The position numbers were made by a program, and so were the translations under genes. Below are positions 60,700 through 64,000 of a stretch of DNA of 64,000 bases, in pieces (position 1 is the first letter of the stretch; every line of letters begins with the position of its first letter). Location: the NCBI GenBank assembly GCA_003024785.1, contig PUQB01000187.1, positions 362,275 through 426,274 of the forward strand, read 5' to 3'. The notes beneath the pieces are model-generated. The model made no database searches, was not told the DNA's origin, and was given only the letters and a program-made list of their open reading frames with translations. The stretch is from Selaginella tamariscina (Eukaryota > Streptophyta > Lycopodiopsida > Selaginellales > Selaginellaceae).

Positions 60700-62747
60700 A
60701 GATCTATAGGAAGAAAAGAACATTCTAGTTTGGAGGGTACATGCAAGCAAAATCTTTTCAAAATACTGACAAGAACTGCCAAATCTACCAAAAACTAAGA
60801 TATTCACACAAACAAAATCAGAAGGCAACACATGGACTATCCATAAATATCTACATGCCATAAATATAGAAGTGATAAAAGAACCCAACACAGTGGAATA
60901 GACACAATAGGGTTTCCATATTCTTCTCCTTCTTCTTATGCAGATTTCTCCCTTTTCACACATTTTGCCATCTGTTCTCAATCACCATTTTCCGTAGAAC
61001 ATCAGATAGTGCATACCATGGATGAACTCACCGACACAATGAGCACTTCCACTACAGTTAGCACTCTCATCTCCAACATACAAGAATGGATACAATGGTA
61101 GGAGCTGGAGAGCTACTTTGATACATTTGTACATAAGTGATTGGATGAGTAGGGGGAAACTTAGTGGATCAAGCATCAAGGCTTATGTATGCAACTCAAA
61201 GCCTTACAACTACATGGTGCCACATTCGCATTCACAAGTATGCTCATTAGAGTTACCACAGATTGAGCAGTACTTGGAGGCGATTCCACATATTCACACT
61301 TACATTCATGCATACACTGATTAATACGACAGATTTTTTCTAGAAACAGAAGACTTCTAACTAGCCCACATCCGTACTATGGGAGCCCAAAAGTCGTGTT
61401 AAGGCAATCACAACTACATTTGGATTTTGGCAAACTCCAGTAGGATTTAAAAAGAAATCAGGTATTGCTATCATTTAGGCGAGCATGGTAGAAAGGTAGA
61501 TTGGGGAACTTCATATTGGGATTGCACGTGAGCTAAACTCTACACAACCCCAAAAGTAAAGGTAAGGAGACGATTGTATTTCCAATTCTTCACCAGATTC
61601 TATTGGCACTACGTATTACATATGTAGATTTAGTACCAGCAAGAACAACCTGTAATACCAACAAAGATGTCTTTCTGGTTAGAGCTTACATCGCATTATC
61701 CTGATAACATCTTCGACAGTCATAATTTAGATGCGATGCTTCCAGCCTAGGAAAAGACGAAATCACAAATGAGAAGGCTAGAGGAAGCACACATGCAGGA
61801 ACTTGTATACCAATTTCTGGACGATGATGATGAAGATGATTGAGCCTTACATTGGAGACCGTTGCCACAAGGAGACATTTGAAGGACACGCATTAAGCAT
61901 TCAACACCAGCTCCCACAACACACATGGAATGCAAGGACTCAACACCGATAATAACACCACCAAGAGTCACACGAAGAGGATGACGTGATACCAACACCC
62001 GACGACTACCTCCACCATACATCAACCACCCACCACAAGTATGATCTCCCAGCAACACCATAGGAGGTGCAAAATATGATAGGACATGTATGAAATTGAC
62101 TATTTAGGAACAACATCAAGAATAGGATCTATCATCATCGACACCTGGACAACAGGCCAAGGACAACACTCAACATAAAGGCAATGAGCAAGAACCCAAG
62201 TCTGAACCACAACATATGGGGCATCAACACTGCGGATCGATAGGAGTGGGACACATCCAAGAGCTCTAAGCGGAGTCAAGATCAAATAGCTTCATCGGGA
62301 CTATGGTCAACAAACCTACCAACACTGAAAATACCAAATGAGGCAAGTCCCGATGGTCAACTCTTGCATCTTGGAAGTGTAGTCAGGTCCTTAATCCATC
62401 AGGCAAATGTTCAGCAAGGTGAGACAAGTCTCGCACAATAGGTTCATGATCATTGTACCTTGATGGACAAGCAACTCCAAGAACAAACAATCAATATGCC
62501 ATCTATACGAGCAACAAAAGGTACTGATTGACATGATGCACACATACAGTGAACAGATGCGCAACGTTCCTTACTTAAGCTTGAGATTTCAACCCAGCAG
62601 TACCACTACTTACAGAGGACACATAAGAACTCTACAAAATTTGTGAAGGAAAACAAGCTGAAGACCGTCGTGGCTTCTATCTATGGGACCACAATGGGGC
62701 TGTCATAGGTTGCATCAGGGTGATGCAACAATTCTAGTTCGGGGGGA
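60700..62747 (+). other. unidentified region between integrase and 3' LTR
   Basis: About 2 kb with coding-like composition in mixed frames (for example MDELTDTMSTSTTVSTLIS near 61020, an acidic QFLDDDDEDD near 61810, Pro/Thr-rich TPAPTTHMECKDSTPI near 61900). Its place after pol matches the extra ORF of some plant gypsy lineages. No domain is recognised. Confidence 0.35.
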
Positions 62748-63010
62748 TGTGTTAGTCGTAGTTAGTTGTAGGAGATTTTTAGTTATGTTTCTTTCTTTAG
62801 GATATATGGGAAAGACATCAAAAATATACATATTATAAAAACGAGAGTTGGATGGGAAACAGTATGGGTCACTACCATAATCAAAGATTGAGATATATGT
62901 ATCAATAAGCTAAGTGGAATATGGCTTATCCATAACGATAAGGAGGAAGTATGGAACTGAATGGATAAGGATGAGAGGAAGTTATGAAACTACTAGTACG
63001 GGAATGAGAG
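62748..63010 (+). repeat. 3' LTR of decayed gypsy element, truncated
   Basis: Aligns with the first 260-290 bases of the 5' LTR and stops at GGGAATGAGAG where another LTR begins. Confidence 0.75.
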
Positions 63011-64000
63011 TGTTAAACATGAAACCTTCACCTTTTCTTGTCTAACCGTTTCCTTTATTCTCAACCGTCAAGAAAGGCAACTTTCAACATATATATATAT
63101 ATATCAAATCACCTTCTCTCAATGCCACAATGATTGGTCTCCGAAATCAAGGGCAAGAACAGATTTTGACTATTGCCTTGTTAGATCCATTCATTGAGAG
63201 TATATATATCACACACCAAGATCTTATAATATGCACCTTCATTTTAACATGAACACAAAAGAACAAAGTGTGGAGGACTCTCTCTCTCTCTCTCTCATGC
63301 TAGAACTTCTTGTGGAGACCCCTTCTCCTTTGCCGTAACTAACTCTTAACTACCCTTCCTCGCCACATCATCTTTTTCCTTTCGAGAGTTCCTTTTCCTT
63401 CTCCTTACTCTCCTTTTTCCTCTCGGTAAGGATTTTCCTCCTTCATACCCTTTCCTTCCATGCTTCCTATAGACCTTCCTACCCTTATTCTCTCCACAGT
63501 AGGATGTCCTATGCTCCTAATATTTTACCTTTAACATTGTCCCCTCCTTATTCGTTGTTGTGTTGGTTGACGGTGGTTTGACATCTTCAAAACCGCCAGT
63601 CGGCACGAACGAGCGACAGAACGAAGCACCGAGCAAGGAAGGTACCACATGTATGGACTAACAGCGACAACTGTCAGGCGGCGATGTAACCGGGTGTAAA
63701 TCCAATCATTTGGATCAACTACCAAGGGTACTCAAGACAACACGCGTAAGGGAGGCACATAAATGTGACAGACAGGATTCTGTCACATGGCAGCAAAACA
63801 ATGAGAGAGTGCCACTTGTACCTAGGGTTTAGCGCTAGTCGACCCACTATATAAGCAGAAAGGCTGGTAGTGGGTCGGGGTCCTTCTAATCCAGTTTTCA
63901 TCTTGTATCTTGCTCCACCTTCCTGAGGTAGTTTGTGCTCAGGTACACAATATATATATAAATACATGCTCCTTTTGTTCACCATCTCTCCGGTGATTCT
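63011..64000 (+). mobile_element. start of another LTR, runs off window
   Basis: Begins TGTTAAACATGAAACC exactly where the older 3' LTR breaks. It contains (CT)n at 63277-63296 and a TATA box CTATATAAGC at 63847-63856 with downstream sequence typical of an LTR transcription start. The other end is outside, so family and length are unknown. Confidence 0.5.

Larger units (their letters stand above)
55502..63010 (+). mobile_element. decayed Ty3/gypsy element
   Basis: 5' LTR 55502-55955 (TGTTAGGATC...CTGTTACA); 3' LTR from 62748, preceded by a polypurine-like TTCGGGGGGA and cut at 63010. Between them are gag (about 56200-57400), protease (57560-57750), RT (58080-58900), RNase H, integrase (59500-60100) and about 1.9 kb of unidentified sequence. 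Stops are frequent and point substitutions numerous, so this insertion is old. Confidence 0.85.

Overview
This window is nuclear DNA from a land plant. It contains intron-bearing plant genes: a dynamin-related GTPase, a plastid m-type thioredoxin, the NDUFS4 subunit of mitochondrial complex I, and the ribosome-assembly factor BRX1. It also has nuclear-type tRNA genes, telo-box motifs in 5' leaders, and nested Ty3/gypsy, PIF/Harbinger, hAT and Mutator-like elements. I cannot name the species from sequence alone. Host introns and spacers are very AT-rich, and many consist of alternating CA/TG/TA tracts.

Layout. 0-4 kb: 5' part of a dynamin-related gene (minus, running off the left edge) and a two-exon thioredoxin m gene (minus). 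4.5-5.0 kb: hAT relic. 5.6-19.5 kb: a stack of LTR elements. A minus-strand chromovirus (6554-15939) sits in a satellite of about 170 bp. It is interrupted by an opposite-strand partial copy of its own family and by a solo LTR from another family; a second long LTR (16.85-19.47 kb) carries a shorter related solo LTR. 20.6-20.9 kb: tRNA-Leu(UAA) plus a tandemly duplicated 3' half. 21.6-22.85 kb: NDUFS4 (plus). 24.6-38.3 kb: a deep nest in which a small LTR element is split by a PIF/Harbinger transposon, which itself carries a young Ty3/gypsy chromovirus (28711-36054) and a 600-bp solo LTR. 39.4-47.14 kb: a cluster of tRNA-Leu and tRNA-Ser genes and relics on both strands, one split by a tiny solo LTR and one spacer holding a Mutator-like element. 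47.6-48.4 kb: a GC-rich candidate gene broken between two frames. 49.57-52.06 kb: BRX1, eight exons (minus). 52-54.7 kb: gene-poor. 54.68-55.08 kb: satellite of 82-85 bp units. 55.5-63.0 kb: decayed Ty3/gypsy element whose 3' LTR is cut by another LTR that leaves the window.

The host genes are unrelated housekeeping functions (membrane fission, plastid redox, respiration, ribosome assembly) and do not form a pathway.

Reading frames here are often broken by single bases, including in two conserved host genes. The two LTRs of the youngest retrotransposon differ by five small indels but only one substitution. This suggests residual consensus indel errors, so one-base breaks should not be read as pseudogenisation without checking raw reads. 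No wholly new system was demonstrated. The most distinctive items are the tRNA cluster with its LTR-split tRNA gene, the nest of elements, and the alternating purine-pyrimidine introns.
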